A stretch of 64,000 nucleotides of DNA from CAXBID01 sp963815305 (GCA_963815305.1 CAWFFW010000001.1:1178001-1242000); one strand, 5' to 3'. Positions 1 through 9,279 are shown, counted from the stretch's first letter. The notes: generated from the letters alone by a model not told the origin. Made by a program: numbers and translations.

Positions 1-1
1 C

Positions 2-160
2 GCATTTTTTGGAATATACATTGCTGAATTACTTTTTTTTCGATTTATTTTAAAAAGGGTATTAACAACCTATATGAAAAAATTTAATGAAACTAAACAT
101 ATCATTAAAAATATAGATGTCTCCGATTACATGATAAGTTCTGGGCATATTTATGAATAA
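2..160 (+). CDS. C-terminal end of a membrane-associated protein (partial)
   Basis: The reading frame is open from the left edge of the window to a TAA at 158-160 and gives 52 residues. It begins with a hydrophobic stretch (AFFGIYIAELLFFRFI), followed by a basic segment and a polar tail ending SSGHIYE. This looks like the last transmembrane helix and cytoplasmic tail of a protein that starts outside the window. The family cannot be recognised from this fragment. The following 210 bases up to the end of ettA are AT-rich and show no further gene or clear hairpin. Confidence 0.5.
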   Translation, partial: AFFGIYIAELLFFRFILKRVLTTYMKKFNETKHIIKNIDVSDYMISSGHIYE

Positions 161-372
161 CTTTTAATGTCAATCTATTATAAAACTTTTACCACACTAG
201 ATTAACCAATCATTTTAAAAATGACAACAGTAATGAGCTGAACTTAAGTAAATTAATTAAAATATCTAAATTGAAAAAAATATATTTAGAAAAATAATGT
301 AAAACTCTTTACATTAAACTTAAAAAAATTTAATTATAGACCTTTGTTTTTTTTATAAGACACGTACTTTCC

Positions 373-2064
373 CTACCTCACTAATTTCTTATATTTAATA
401 CGCTTAGGTATTAAATCGCCACCCAGTCGTTTCTTTTTATTTTCTTCATATTCAGAAAATCCACCTTCAAAAAAATAAACTTCACTATCGCCTTCAAAAG
501 CTAAAATATGTGTACAAATTCTATCTAAAAACCAACGGTCGTGACTAATCACAACAGCGCAACCCGCAAAATTTTCCAAACCCTCTTCTAATGCACGTAA
601 TGTATTCACATCAAGATCGTTAGTAGGCTCATCTAAAAGTAAAACATTGCCTTCTTCTTTAAGTGTCATGGCCAAATGCAAACGATTACGTTCACCACCT
701 GATAATAATTTCACTTTTTTATTTTGTTCTCCTCCTGAAAAGTTAAAACGACTTAAATAAGCTCTGGAATTTACTTCCTTTCCACCCATCATAACCAACT
801 CTTGCTCATTACTAAAGTTTTGCCAAATTGTTTTTTCTGAGTCTATATTAGAATGTTTTTGATCTACATATGCGATTTTAGCTGTATCACCAACTACAAA
901 CTCACCTTTGTCTGGGGTTTCTTCACCCATTATCATTCTAAAAATAGTGGTTTTACCAGCGCCATTAGGTCCAATAACACCAACAATTCCAGCTTGTGGC
1001 AGTTTAAAATTTAAATCATCATATAGCAACTTATTGTCATAACCTTTAGCCACACCTATAGCCTCAATAACATTAGTTCCAAGACGCGGACCATTTGGAA
1101 TGTAGATTTCAAGTTTTTCGTCAAGTTGTTTTTGATCCTGACTCATTAATTTATCATAATTTTTTAAACGCGCTTTTTGTTTTGTTTGACGTCCTTTAGC
1201 GCCTTGTCGCACCCATTCTAACTCCCGTTCCAAAGTTTTTTGACGTTTTGAAGCTGTTTTACCTTCCTGAGCCATACGCTTTGATTTTTGTTCTAACCAA
1301 GACGAATAATTACCTTTCCATGGGATGCCCTCTCCTCTATCGAGTTCCAAAATCCAACCCGCTACATTATCTAAAAAATACCTATCGTGAGTAACGGCAA
1401 TAACTGTTCCTTTATACTGTGCTAAATGATGCTCCAACCAATGCACAGATTCAGCATCTAAATGGTTAGTTGGTTCATCTAATAATAAGACATCTGGTTC
1501 TTGTAACAGCAAACGGCATAAAGCTACACGACGACGTTCTCCACCAGAAAGTACGCCTATTTTCTTATCACCTTCTGGAGTTCTTAAAGCATCCATGGCA
1601 ATTTCCAATTTGGTATCTAATTCCCAAGCGCCAGCGGCATCAATTTGATCTTGAAGTACTGCTTGGCGGTTCATTAATTTTTCCATTTTGTCTGCATCGG
1701 AATACACCTCTTCCAAACCAAACATATCATTAATTTTATTATATTCATCAAGAATGGCCACCGTTTCAGCAGCGCCTTCTCTTACAATTTCAATAACGGT
1801 TTTGTTGTCATCAAGCTGAGGTTCTTGTTCTAAATAACCAACCGTGTAACCAGGTTGAAAAACTACATCGCCTTGATAATTTTTATCAACACCCGCTATA
1901 ATTTTCAGGAGTGTTGATTTACCAGAACCATTAAGACCTAAAATTCCGATTTTAGCACCATAAAAAAAACTTAAATAAATATTTTTTAAAACTGGTGTAT
2001 TAGCACTTTGAAAGGTCTTTGTAAGACCAGACATTGAGAAAATTATTTTTTTTTCGTCGCTCAT
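373..2064 (-). CDS. ettA: Energy-dependent translational throttle protein EttA (ABC-F ATPase)
   Basis: This 563-residue protein has two ABC ATPase domains and no membrane segments, the ABC-F layout. Domain 1 has Walker A GLNGSGKS at residues 43-50, signature LSGGER at about 172 and Walker B LLLDEP at about 193. Domain 2 has Walker A GPNGAGKT at about 365 and signature LSGGER at about 454. The charged linker at about 255-320 is the P-site tRNA interaction motif of the family. EttA binds the ribosomal E site and links initiation to the energy state; that role is inferred from the family. The start codon overlaps the stop of the small upstream gene by one base (TAATG), so translation is probably coupled. 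Confidence 0.93.
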   Translation of the reverse strand: MSDEKKIIFSMSGLTKTFQSANTPVLKNIYLSFFYGAKIGILGLNGSGKSTLLKIIAGVDKNYQGDVVFQPGYTVGYLEQEPQLDDNKTVIEIVREGAAETVAILDEYNKINDMFGLEEVYSDADKMEKLMNRQAVLQDQIDAAGAWELDTKLEIAMDALRTPEGDKKIGVLSGGERRRVALCRLLLQEPDVLLLDEPTNHLDAESVHWLEHHLAQYKGTVIAVTHDRYFLDNVAGWILELDRGEGIPWKGNYSSWLEQKSKRMAQEGKTASKRQKTLERELEWVRQGAKGRQTKQKARLKNYDKLMSQDQKQLDEKLEIYIPNGPRLGTNVIEAIGVAKGYDNKLLYDDLNFKLPQAGIVGVIGPNGAGKTTIFRMIMGEETPDKGEFVVGDTAKIAYVDQKHSNIDSEKTIWQNFSNEQELVMMGGKEVNSRAYLSRFNFSGGEQNKKVKLLSGGERNRLHLAMTLKEEGNVLLLDEPTNDLDVNTLRALEEGLENFAGCAVVISHDRWFLDRICTHILAFEGDSEVYFFEGGFSEYEENKKKRLGGDLIPKRIKYKKLVR

Positions 2065-2246
2065 TATACTCTACCTTTTAATGCATTAAATACCCACGCA
2101 ATAGCGAAAAAGCCTATACCTATAGTTGCAAACCCCCAACCTGCGACATCATTATATCGATATACGCCCATTAAAATTAATATGACTCCCATGATAATCA
2201 TTAAAATGGTAGCCCAAGCCAAAACAGTATTTTTATTCATTGCCAT
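2064..2246 (-). CDS. Small two-helix membrane protein (CAL67264-like)
   Basis: The protein has 60 residues and two hydrophobic helices (about 8-28 and 35-54) separated by a short polar YRYNDVAGWG loop. It resembles the small flavobacterial membrane protein family named after CAL67264, for which no function is known; that match is from memory. Its stop overlaps the ettA start by one base, so the two are co-transcribed. The start could be Met1 or Met3 (MAMNKN); no Shine-Dalgarno sequence helps to decide. Confidence 0.72.
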   Translation of the reverse strand: MAMNKNTVLAWATILMIIMGVILILMGVYRYNDVAGWGFATIGIGFFAIAWVFNALKGRV

Positions 2247-2388
2247 AATCTTATTTTTTTTGACGGTTAGTCTAAAAGCAAATATCGTAGTTTTTAATAA
2301 AAAAAACAGCTGAAATTAATTGTTTTTGCAGAAATTTCATTATCATAATACTTATAAATGAATTTTAAAGGCATTAAAAAATAAATTG

Positions 2389-3045
2389 ATGATTAAGTCT
2401 AATTTAGTAAAACATTACAAATTTAAAAGTGTTATTATTTTAATATGCATATTTTTGTTCACAAATCAATTTATGTCTCAAAATACTAAGCACACTTATC
2501 CAGATAGTATCGCTTTAGAAGCTCGTAAGGCACTTTCCTTTTATCCCGAATTACAAGATGTTTCTATTACGTTTAAGTTTAAAAAAAATATTAAAAAATC
2601 GACTATGCAAGCGCAACCGAAATTTAGTAGTTTTTTTAAAACTAGAAGTAAACGCTCTTATGTCATTCTAATTAGTAAAAAAATTAAAATTGATGACAAA
2701 GAATTCAAAACAAAAGATATTGATACGGATGTGATGACAGGATGGCTCGGGCATGAATTGGGACATATTATGGATTACCAAAACAAAAATAATTTACAAT
2801 TAATTTGGTTTGGCATCACCTATTCATTGTCTGATAGCCACATTATTGCGGCTGAACGTGCTGCTGATACATTTGCCGTCTCCCATGGTATGGGGGATTA
2901 TATTTTAAAAACCAAAAACTTTATCTTAAACCATGCAGATATTAATGACCTTTACAAACTAAGAATAAAAAAATATTATTTATCACCAGAAGAAATTATG
3001 GAATTAATAAAGTTAAATTCACTAAAATCTAATTTAAGAGATTAA
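2389..3045 (+). CDS. Secreted or periplasmic putative zinc metallopeptidase (HExxH)
   Basis: This protein of about 218 residues has an N-terminal signal-like hydrophobic segment (VIILICIFLFTNQFMSQ). It carries a zinc-peptidase motif HELGH at about residues 122-126, and AAERAAD about 30 residues later supplies a plausible third ligand (Glu), as in gluzincins such as M48. It is not close enough to a named family to assign a substrate. A TTG lies directly before the ATG at 2389; I chose the ATG. The 3' end overlaps the convergent GH3 gene by four bases. Confidence 0.72.
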   Translation: MIKSNLVKHYKFKSVIILICIFLFTNQFMSQNTKHTYPDSIALEARKALSFYPELQDVSITFKFKKNIKKSTMQAQPKFSSFFKTRSKRSYVILISKKIKIDDKEFKTKDIDTDVMTGWLGHELGHIMDYQNKNNLQLIWFGITYSLSDSHIIAAERAADTFAVSHGMGDYILKTKNFILNHADINDLYKLRIKKYYLSPEEIMELIKLNSLKSNLRD

Positions 3046-4568
3046 TTATTAGCTACAAAATCCTCCCACTCTGCAAATTTATCTTCGTTCATGACACGTT
3101 CCATTTTTACTTGTCCGCCTTTTTTCTTGTTTGCACCACTCCAATCATGAAATATATTTGGTGAAATAACTTTTACCTTAACACCTTTTAACGCCTTTGT
3201 CCGTGCTACTTTATAATTTTTATTAGCTGATTTCAAAAACTCATCAAGCATATCCTGTATCTCATCAAGATTAGGATTTTGCATATCAGAACCTAGGTAC
3301 CAAGAATGGTAAAATTCATCATCATCACCCCTTTGAGCACAAATGGTATATTCTGGTATGGTTGTACTTAAAGATTCTTCTAAATGCTTCATAGCATCAT
3401 CCATTTTATTTACCGATAGTTGAGATCCAACAGTATTTAAAAAAAACTTGGTGCGTCCTGTAATTTTAATTTCAGCACGTTCAATATCAGTAAACTCTAT
3501 AGTATCCCCAATTAAATAACGCCAAGCACCACTAACTGTTGAAATGATTAAAACGTAATCTTGATTTAATTTAACATGTTCTAAAGTTACACATGGCGCA
3601 TCATCGCTAATTGAACCATCTTGATTAATATATTCTGGTTTGAAAGGGACAAATTCAAAATAAATACCACTATCCGTATTTAGTTGCATAGCATCTGTTT
3701 CTGGTCTTACCTGAGTGGCAATATATCCTTCTGAAGCCAAATAAGTATCAATAACAGTTACCTTTTTACCCAATAATGCTTTAAAACTTTTTTCATATGG
3801 CCCAAAAGCAACACCTCCAGATGTATATACTTGAAGATTTGGCCAAATGTCATGAATGTTATTCAATTTATGATATTCAATCACTTTTTGCAACATGAGT
3901 TCAATCCAAGAAGGAATACCACTCAAGGCACCAATATCCCAATCTTCAGCACGCTCAGCAATACGTTGTACACGTTTATCCCAATCATCAATTTTAGAGA
4001 TTTCATCTCCAGGTTTATAATAACCTTTAAACCAAAATGGAATATTACTAGCACTAATACCACTAATTTCTCCTTCTAAATGATTATTGTTTTTTTCCAA
4101 ATCAGTAGAACTACCAAGCATCATGATTTCTTTTTCGAAAAACTCAGCAGGTAAATCAAAATTATTCAAAGCAAATACTTGTTTAATGCCTGATTGCCGG
4201 ATGGCTTCAATCATATCATTAGTTACTGGAATGCGCTTGCTTGTTTTTCCTGTTGTACCAGAACTTAATGCAAAATATTCTGGGTGACCAGGCCAAGTCA
4301 CGTTAGATTCTCCATCCTGTAGTTTGTACCACCATTCTTTGTGTATTTTATTATAATCAAAATAGGGTAAGGACTTTGAATACTCATGTTGGATATCTTC
4401 AGCTTCCAAAATTTCATCAAATTTATAATGCGTTCCAAACTGTGTGTCTTTCGCTTTTTCTAGCAATATCGACAACACTTCTTTTTGTGCATCAACATGA
4501 TTGATCTCAGATGAAAAAGAGTCTTTTAAATTAATCGCGCCTTTTATGATAGATCCTAATATTGCCAT
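3042..4568 (-). CDS. GH3 auxin-responsive promoter family protein
   Basis: This 508-residue protein belongs to the GH3 family of acyl-adenylating enzymes, part of the ANL superfamily. The phosphate-binding motif is visible as LSSGTTGKTSKRIP at about residue 103. Downstream are YTSGG and the YLASEGY motif of the adenylate-binding site, then the GDTIEF segment and a C-terminal domain rich in lysine. Plant GH3 enzymes conjugate amino acids to acyl acids such as jasmonate and auxin; the substrate of the common flavobacterial homologues is unknown. It stands alone, with its stop overlapping the convergent peptidase gene. Confidence 0.85.
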   Translation of the reverse strand: MAILGSIIKGAINLKDSFSSEINHVDAQKEVLSILLEKAKDTQFGTHYKFDEILEAEDIQHEYSKSLPYFDYNKIHKEWWYKLQDGESNVTWPGHPEYFALSSGTTGKTSKRIPVTNDMIEAIRQSGIKQVFALNNFDLPAEFFEKEIMMLGSSTDLEKNNNHLEGEISGISASNIPFWFKGYYKPGDEISKIDDWDKRVQRIAERAEDWDIGALSGIPSWIELMLQKVIEYHKLNNIHDIWPNLQVYTSGGVAFGPYEKSFKALLGKKVTVIDTYLASEGYIATQVRPETDAMQLNTDSGIYFEFVPFKPEYINQDGSISDDAPCVTLEHVKLNQDYVLIISTVSGAWRYLIGDTIEFTDIERAEIKITGRTKFFLNTVGSQLSVNKMDDAMKHLEESLSTTIPEYTICAQRGDDDEFYHSWYLGSDMQNPNLDEIQDMLDEFLKSANKNYKVARTKALKGVKVKVISPNIFHDWSGANKKKGGQVKMERVMNEDKFAEWEDFVANN

Positions 4569-4748
4569 GTTTAAATTTTTATTTTTTTTACTTCGCTAAA
4601 TTGATTCCTTTTTTTAGAAATATATGTTTTATTTAAATAAATTTTTAATTCATTTAGATTTAAAAAAGGGAATATTCAAATTAAGGCATAAATTAATTTA
4701 AAATTAATATACTTCTAAGGTAAAAAACGGATTGAAAAAACTTATAAA

Positions 4749-6113
4749 TTATTTCTTTATGTACACCGTTTTTTTATTAGTAAATTCTAAAATACCTTCT
4801 TTTGAAAGTTCTCTACCAAAACCTGAATTTCTAGTGCCTCCAAAAGGCAATCTAGGATCAGACTTTACCATATCGTTAATAAAAAATGCCCCATCTCCAA
4901 TACTTAAGGTGCGGTGTTTGGCATCGTCAACATTTTTGGTGAAAATCATGGTTCCTAAACCAAATGCTGAATTATTTGCCACTTTATAAGCTTCATCTTT
5001 ATTTGAAACTTTAATAATTGCTGCCACTGGACCAAAAGTTTCTTCTTTAAATACGGGCATATCTTCAGAGACTTCAGTAAGTATAGTTGGTTGATAATAA
5101 GTGCCTTCTCTTTTGTTACCAAAATGAACTTTGGCACCTTTTTTAATTGAATTTTTAACTTGTTCTTCTAAAATATCAGCAAGATCTTCTCTAGCTAAAA
5201 CACCAATTTCTGTATCTTCCACAATGGGGTCTCCAATTTTTAAATGGCTAACCTTGGTTGTGAATTTCTGTAAAAATTCATCATAAATCCCAGCTTCCAC
5301 TATAAACCGTTTCGCGGCTATACAACTTTGCCCCGTATTTTGCATCCTTGCTTTTACAATCAAATCTAAATGTGTGTCTAAATCTGCATCATTTAATATA
5401 ATACAAGCATTATTACCTCCTAACTCTAACACTTGTTTTTTTAATTGAGCTCCAGCAACTTCTGCTATTTTACGACCAGCTTTTTCACTACCTGTTAAAG
5501 AAACCGCTTTTATAATATTATTTTTTATCAGACCTTCAATAGTATCGTGATTGACAAGCAAAGTGGTAAAACAACCCTTGGGGAATCCTGAATTTTCAAA
5601 AACATCTTGAATGGCTAAGGCGCATCCTGTAACGTTAGAGGCGTGTTTCAGAAATATCACGTTTCCTGCAGTAAGTGTTGGTACTGCAAATCTGAAAACT
5701 TGCCAAAAAGGATAATTCCAAGGCATCACACCCAATATAGCTCCCAATGGGTCATAAGATATAAAGCTTTCACTGGCATCAGTTTTAATCATGGCATCTG
5801 ATAAAAAAAGCGCTGCATTTTTAGAATAAAAATGACACAAATCCATGCATTTCTCAATTTCTGCCCTACTCTCGCTAATAGGCTTACCCATTTCTTTAGT
5901 GATGAGCTTACTAAGTTCTTCTATATTTATGGATAAGTTGTTAGCTACATTATTAAGTAATGTAACCTTATTATTTATACTTATTTCTCTCCAATCATGA
6001 AATGTTGAATCAGCTAATTCAATAAACCCATCAAGTTCATCTTGTGTTGTATAATCATAAGATTTTAAATGATCATTATTATAAGGATTAATTGTTGCTA
6101 TATGTTTTTTCAT
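4749..6113 (-). CDS. NAD(P)-dependent aldehyde dehydrogenase, succinate-semialdehyde type
   Basis: This 454-residue enzyme oxidises an aldehyde to a carboxylate with NAD(P). Catalytic residues are visible: Asn133 in PWNYP, Lys156 in FLKHAS, Glu230 in LELGG and nucleophile Cys264 in GQSC. The cofactor motif is LTGSEKAGRKIA, and the C-terminal EETFGPVAA motif is present. The length and the GMPWNYPFWQ-like segment fit the short succinate-semialdehyde dehydrogenase group (Sad/GabD-like). The substrate is inferred from overall resemblance and the neighbours do not confirm it. The gene appears monocistronic. Confidence 0.85.
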   Translation of the reverse strand: MKKHIATINPYNNDHLKSYDYTTQDELDGFIELADSTFHDWREISINNKVTLLNNVANNLSINIEELSKLITKEMGKPISESRAEIEKCMDLCHFYSKNAALFLSDAMIKTDASESFISYDPLGAILGVMPWNYPFWQVFRFAVPTLTAGNVIFLKHASNVTGCALAIQDVFENSGFPKGCFTTLLVNHDTIEGLIKNNIIKAVSLTGSEKAGRKIAEVAGAQLKKQVLELGGNNACIILNDADLDTHLDLIVKARMQNTGQSCIAAKRFIVEAGIYDEFLQKFTTKVSHLKIGDPIVEDTEIGVLAREDLADILEEQVKNSIKKGAKVHFGNKREGTYYQPTILTEVSEDMPVFKEETFGPVAAIIKVSNKDEAYKVANNSAFGLGTMIFTKNVDDAKHRTLSIGDGAFFINDMVKSDPRLPFGGTRNSGFGRELSKEGILEFTNKKTVYIKK

Positions 6114-6222
6114 TATATTATTATTTTAGAAATGTAAATTATTTATTTTTGTAATAAGATTTTAACTTTAAACATAAAAAGAATAGCAATTAAAATTATT
6201 TCAAACAAGTTAAGATTAACAT

Positions 6223-6262
6223 CTTTAGCGTTAAGGAGATTTTTGCTTTAGCGTTAAATTTG
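6223..6262 (+). promoter_or_regulatory. Direct repeat and -7-like element upstream of the YtxH operon
   Basis: The 12-mer CTTTAGCGTTAA occurs twice, at 6223-6234 and 6246-6257, with starts 23 bases apart (about two helical turns). The second copy runs into TAAATTTG (6255-6262), which matches the Bacteroidota -7 consensus TAnnTTTG. Just upstream is GTTAAGATTAAC, with inverted GTTAA/TTAAC arms. A regulator binding site overlapping the promoter is inferred. Confidence 0.42.
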
Positions 6263-6297
6263 TAAAACGTAAATGTTTAACTAAAAATAAATTAACA

Positions 6298-6666
6298 ATG
6301 GCAAATAACGGAAATACAGTATTAGGTATATTAGCAGGAGCAGCTACTGGAGCAATTTTAGGGATTTTATATGCACCTGATAAAGGAAGCGCTACCAGAG
6401 AAAGAATAGCTACTGAAGCAGCATTAGCTAAAGATAGAATAGCAACTGAAACTACACTTGCTAAAGAGAAGCTTGTAAAATCAGCTAATGATTTAAAAGA
6501 TAGAGTTGTAACAACCGCTACTGCAAAAAAACAAACTTTAGACGAGCAAGTTGACTCTATTGTTCAAAGTACAAGTCACAAAGCTGATGACGTTATTACA
6601 ACGTTAGAACGAAAATTAGCTGAATTAAAGTTAAAGAATAAGAAACTACAACAAAAAACGTCATAA
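6298..6666 (+). CDS. YtxH domain-containing protein
   Basis: The 122-residue protein starts with a Gly/Ala-rich helix (GILAGAATGAILGILYAPDKG), the hallmark of the YtxH/gas-vesicle-protein-like family. A long amphipathic Ala/Lys/Thr-rich region with heptad-like repeats (AKDRIATETTLAKEK) follows. Homologues are small membrane-associated general-stress proteins of unknown mechanism. It is the first gene of a tight operon with the holin-like gene (3-base gap) and the next small genes, under the promoter region at 6223-6262. Confidence 0.85.
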   Translation: MANNGNTVLGILAGAATGAILGILYAPDKGSATRERIATEAALAKDRIATETTLAKEKLVKSANDLKDRVVTTATAKKQTLDEQVDSIVQSTSHKADDVITTLERKLAELKLKNKKLQQKTS

Positions 6667-6669
6667 TAA

Positions 6670-7017
6670 ATGGGGTTGATAGATTCAATAAGCTCTACTA
6701 ATGATAAAGCTACCGATGTAGGTGCTCGATATTTTAAAACATCTTATAAATACTATAAGCTTAAAATATTTCAACAGCTATCCATATCTGTTAGCATGGT
6801 TTTTAAAGCTATTATTATTGGAGGCTTAGCATTTTTATGTGTTTTATTATGCTCTATAGCTTTAGCTCTTTATTTGGGTGAAATCACAACAAATTATCCT
6901 TTAGGCTTCTTTATTGTAGGTTTAATTTTCTTAATGTTATCATTAATAGGCTATTTTTTCAGAAGTAAAATAAATCAAAAAATAATAAAGAAATTGTCTA
7001 AAAAATTTTTTAACTGA
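6670..7017 (+). CDS. Phage holin family-like (DUF1469-type) membrane protein
   Basis: This 115-residue protein has an amphipathic N-terminal helix and two long transmembrane helices (about 43-68 and 77-99), then a basic tail rich in lysine. This is the layout of the Phage_holin_3_6 (DUF1469) family, which in Bacteroidota accompanies YtxH genes and is unrelated to phage lysis. The start follows three bases after the YtxH stop and its stop is one base before the next start, so the three genes are translated as a unit. Confidence 0.75.
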   Translation: MGLIDSISSTNDKATDVGARYFKTSYKYYKLKIFQQLSISVSMVFKAIIIGGLAFLCVLLCSIALALYLGEITTNYPLGFFIVGLIFLMLSLIGYFFRSKINQKIIKKLSKKFFN

Positions 7018-7018
7018 A

Positions 7019-7219
7019 ATGAAAATTTACAATAACATAGAGAGTATTGAACGTGATTTACAGGTATTAAACCTAGAAAGACAAATAGCATGGGAAGAAA
7101 TTGTGGCTGTAAAAGATGAATATAAAGAAGATTTTAGACCTTACAATTGGATTCAATCGGCATTGAAGTTTGCCAGTAAATTTGGAGCTATGATCTTACT
7201 TAAAAAAATAATCAAATAA
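7019..7219 (+). CDS. Small conserved protein of the YtxH operon (DUF6327-like)
   Basis: The 66-residue protein has a charged helical N-terminal half (about 1-42) and a hydrophobic C-terminal helix with a lysine cap (ALKFASKFGAMILLKKIIK). I believe it belongs to the DUF6327 family found next to YtxH and holin-like genes in Bacteroidota, but that name is from memory. Its start lies one base after the preceding stop. Function is unknown; peripheral membrane attachment through the C-terminal helix is likely. Confidence 0.68.
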   Translation: MKIYNNIESIERDLQVLNLERQIAWEEIVAVKDEYKEDFRPYNWIQSALKFASKFGAMILLKKIIK

Positions 7220-7245
7220 AATAACCAAAAGTAAAACAGCAAAAT

Positions 7246-7839
7246 ATGAAAATTTATAAATTATGTATACTAATTTGTATTGCACTAGCTTTTTCTAGTT
7301 GTAATATAGACCAAAAGAAAAAAACAGAATTACCAGAAATTGATATGGAGGTTGATGTTGAAGAAGGCCAATTACCTTCATTTGATGTGGATTGGGCTGA
7401 AGTGAATGTAGGTATGAAAACAAAAATGGTTGAAGTACCTAAGGTAGTTATTGTTATGGAAGAAGAAGAAGTTGAAGTTCCGTATTTGGATATTGACATG
7501 CCAAACGATGGTGATGATGCTATGGAAAAAATGGAGCAAAACATCATGGTTGAAGCCGAAGTAACAGGTAATGAGCATAAACTAAATATTAAAGAAATTC
7601 GCGCATCTGGAACTACGCTTTATGTAATTTCAGAGTTAGAAGAAACATCAATGACTATTGGTGACAAGAAATTGAGAGTATCAGACCAAGTGAGCATCAA
7701 TGCTCCTGATTTGAATATTAAATATTACATCGTTGGAGAGCGCCCAGACAGAGTGTTTAATACTAAATATAAGTATTTCACTTCTATGGAAGATGCCATT
7801 GCAAATATTAAAGATTCAAAAGTTATTTATTCTAAATAG
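7246..7839 (+). CDS. Acidic lipoprotein of unknown function
   Basis: The protein has 197 residues. A lipoprotein signal peptide ends in a lipobox (AFSSC, Cys at about 19). The following 75 residues are strongly acidic, with runs such as EEEEVEVP alternating with hydrophobic residues (LPSFDVDWAEVNV). The C-terminal half looks like a small folded beta-rich domain. No family is recognised. It is the last gene of the YtxH operon (26-base gap) and is followed by an intrinsic terminator. The acidic segment could bind divalent cations, but that is speculation. Confidence 0.7.
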   Translation: MKIYKLCILICIALAFSSCNIDQKKKTELPEIDMEVDVEEGQLPSFDVDWAEVNVGMKTKMVEVPKVVIVMEEEEVEVPYLDIDMPNDGDDAMEKMEQNIMVEAEVTGNEHKLNIKEIRASGTTLYVISELEETSMTIGDKKLRVSDQVSINAPDLNIKYYIVGERPDRVFNTKYKYFTSMEDAIANIKDSKVIYSK

Positions 7840-7860
7840 TAATTATTTAATTTGCTTATA

Positions 7861-7893
7861 AAAAAAGGCTTCAACATTTTGAAGTCTTTTTTT
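7861..7893 (+). terminator. Intrinsic terminator of the YtxH operon
   Basis: An 8-bp stem GGCTTCAA/TTGAAGTC (one G-T pair) with a loop of about 4 bases is preceded by six A and followed by a run of seven T. It lies 21 bases after the lipoprotein stop. Confidence 0.8.
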
Positions 7894-8202
7894 ATTAATA
7901 AATATTAAGTTTATATTACAATTACACTAAAATAATAAGGTGATTTCTTCATCAACACCTATTAGGAACTATTTGTTACAAAATTTTTAAAAAAAATACG
8001 CACAATTTTTAATACCTTTTAATTTTTTAATTAGTTTAAATTTATTGATGTTGAAAAGTTCAACCTTTGACGTATAATACTATTTTTAAATTAAAATCAA
8101 AAACTACCATTTTAAATTGTTAAAAAAGTAATTAAGTAGGTAATTTTTAAAAACCAGAAAATAAGTTGTAAAACTAGTATTAGTTATATAGAGATTGGAA
8201 AT
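7894..8202. other. Intergenic region upstream of the topoisomerase gene
   Basis: There is no coding sequence in these roughly 310 AT-rich bases. An imperfect hairpin lies at about 7934-7964 (AAGGTGAT with ATCAACACCTATT, two-base bulge). The promoter of the topoisomerase gene must lie here, but no convincing element could be fixed by eye. Confidence 0.4.
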
Positions 8203-9279
8203 ATGAGTACCGTTATAAATCAAAATAAATTATATCGAAAAATAATAACTGATCCTGAAAATGCTTTAGAGTATTTAGATTTAGTTTACGTAAATAAATC
8301 CCACCTTAATATTAAACGAATAAAGGAAAATGATGAATTTATTTATGAAAAAAAAGGGAAACTCTTAAAAGAAAAAAACGATTTAGAGCGTATTGATAAA
8401 CTCGTTATCCCACCCGCCTGGTGTAAAGTTAAGATTTCATCTTTAGATAACGGACACCTTCAGGCCGTAGGTAGAGATAACCGTCTTCGTAAACAATATC
8501 GTTACCACGAAAAATGGCTTAGAATAAGAAACCAAACAAAGTTTTATAAAATGCATGCGTTTGGTAAAGCCCTCCCTCAAATTAGAAAACAAGCTGAATT
8601 AGATTTGAATCAAAAAAAATTCACGAAGTCTAAGGTGTTAGCGTTAATTGTAAAACTTCTTGAAGAAACCCACATTCGTATAGGCAACGAGCAGTATGCC
8701 AAAAGAAATAAAACATATGGACTTTCTACTTTAAGAAGTAAACACGTCGATTTATTTAAAGACAAGATAACTTTTGAATTTGTTGGAAAACGAGGAAAAA
8801 AGCATTGTATAACAATTAGAAACAAGAGATTGATAAAACTCGTTATGCAATGTGAAGAAATCCCTGGTTGGGAACTGTTTAAATATTATGATGAAAGTGG
8901 AGAAAAACATACGGTGGATAGCTCGATGGTCAATGAATATCTACAAGATATTACATCAAATTTCTTTACCGCAAAAGATTTTAGAACATGGTCTGCCTCA
9001 CTAATTTGTTTTGAAACATTATTAGGGCTGGAAAAAACAAATACTGATATAGATAAAAATATATTAATGGCCTTAGACAATGCCTCTAAGGCTTTAGGAA
9101 ATACAAGAAATGTAGTAAGAAAATATTATGTTCACCCTTTAATTTTGTCCTCATATAAAGATGGAGTTTTTTATGAAAATCTTAAAACTGTAAATGATAA
9201 AAATAAAAGGAACTCCTATTATACGGCTACTGAAGCTGCTATGTTAAAATTAATTAAGAATTTTAATTTAAATATTTAA
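8203..9279 (+). CDS. DNA topoisomerase IB (poxvirus-like)
   Basis: This 358-residue type IB topoisomerase relaxes supercoils through a 3'-phosphotyrosyl intermediate. The N-terminal domain carries the RDNRLRKQYRYHEKW and MHAFGKALPQIR segments. The catalytic domain shows RIGNEQYAKRNKTYGLSTL (an active-site Arg and a Lys), the FRTW motif, and KYYVHP near residue 309, whose second Tyr is the expected nucleophile. The length matches bacterial poxvirus-like enzymes. These are accessory to gyrase and topoisomerase IV in bacteria. The gene is monocistronic, in a block of small stress-type genes. Confidence 0.9.
   Translation: MSTVINQNKLYRKIITDPENALEYLDLVYVNKSHLNIKRIKENDEFIYEKKGKLLKEKNDLERIDKLVIPPAWCKVKISSLDNGHLQAVGRDNRLRKQYRYHEKWLRIRNQTKFYKMHAFGKALPQIRKQAELDLNQKKFTKSKVLALIVKLLEETHIRIGNEQYAKRNKTYGLSTLRSKHVDLFKDKITFEFVGKRGKKHCITIRNKRLIKLVMQCEEIPGWELFKYYDESGEKHTVDSSMVNEYLQDITSNFFTAKDFRTWSASLICFETLLGLEKTNTDIDKNILMALDNASKALGNTRNVVRKYYVHPLILSSYKDGVFYENLKTVNDKNKRNSYYTATEAAMLKLIKNFNLNI

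Noticed and set aside
1470..1733. Plus-strand reading frame opposite ettA
   Set aside because: It is antisense to conserved ABC motifs, has no family likeness and no start context.
7254..7547. Ser/Thr-rich minus-strand frame opposite the acidic lipoprotein
   Set aside because: The composition is just the reverse complement of acidic codons; the lipoprotein frame has a signal peptide and operon context.
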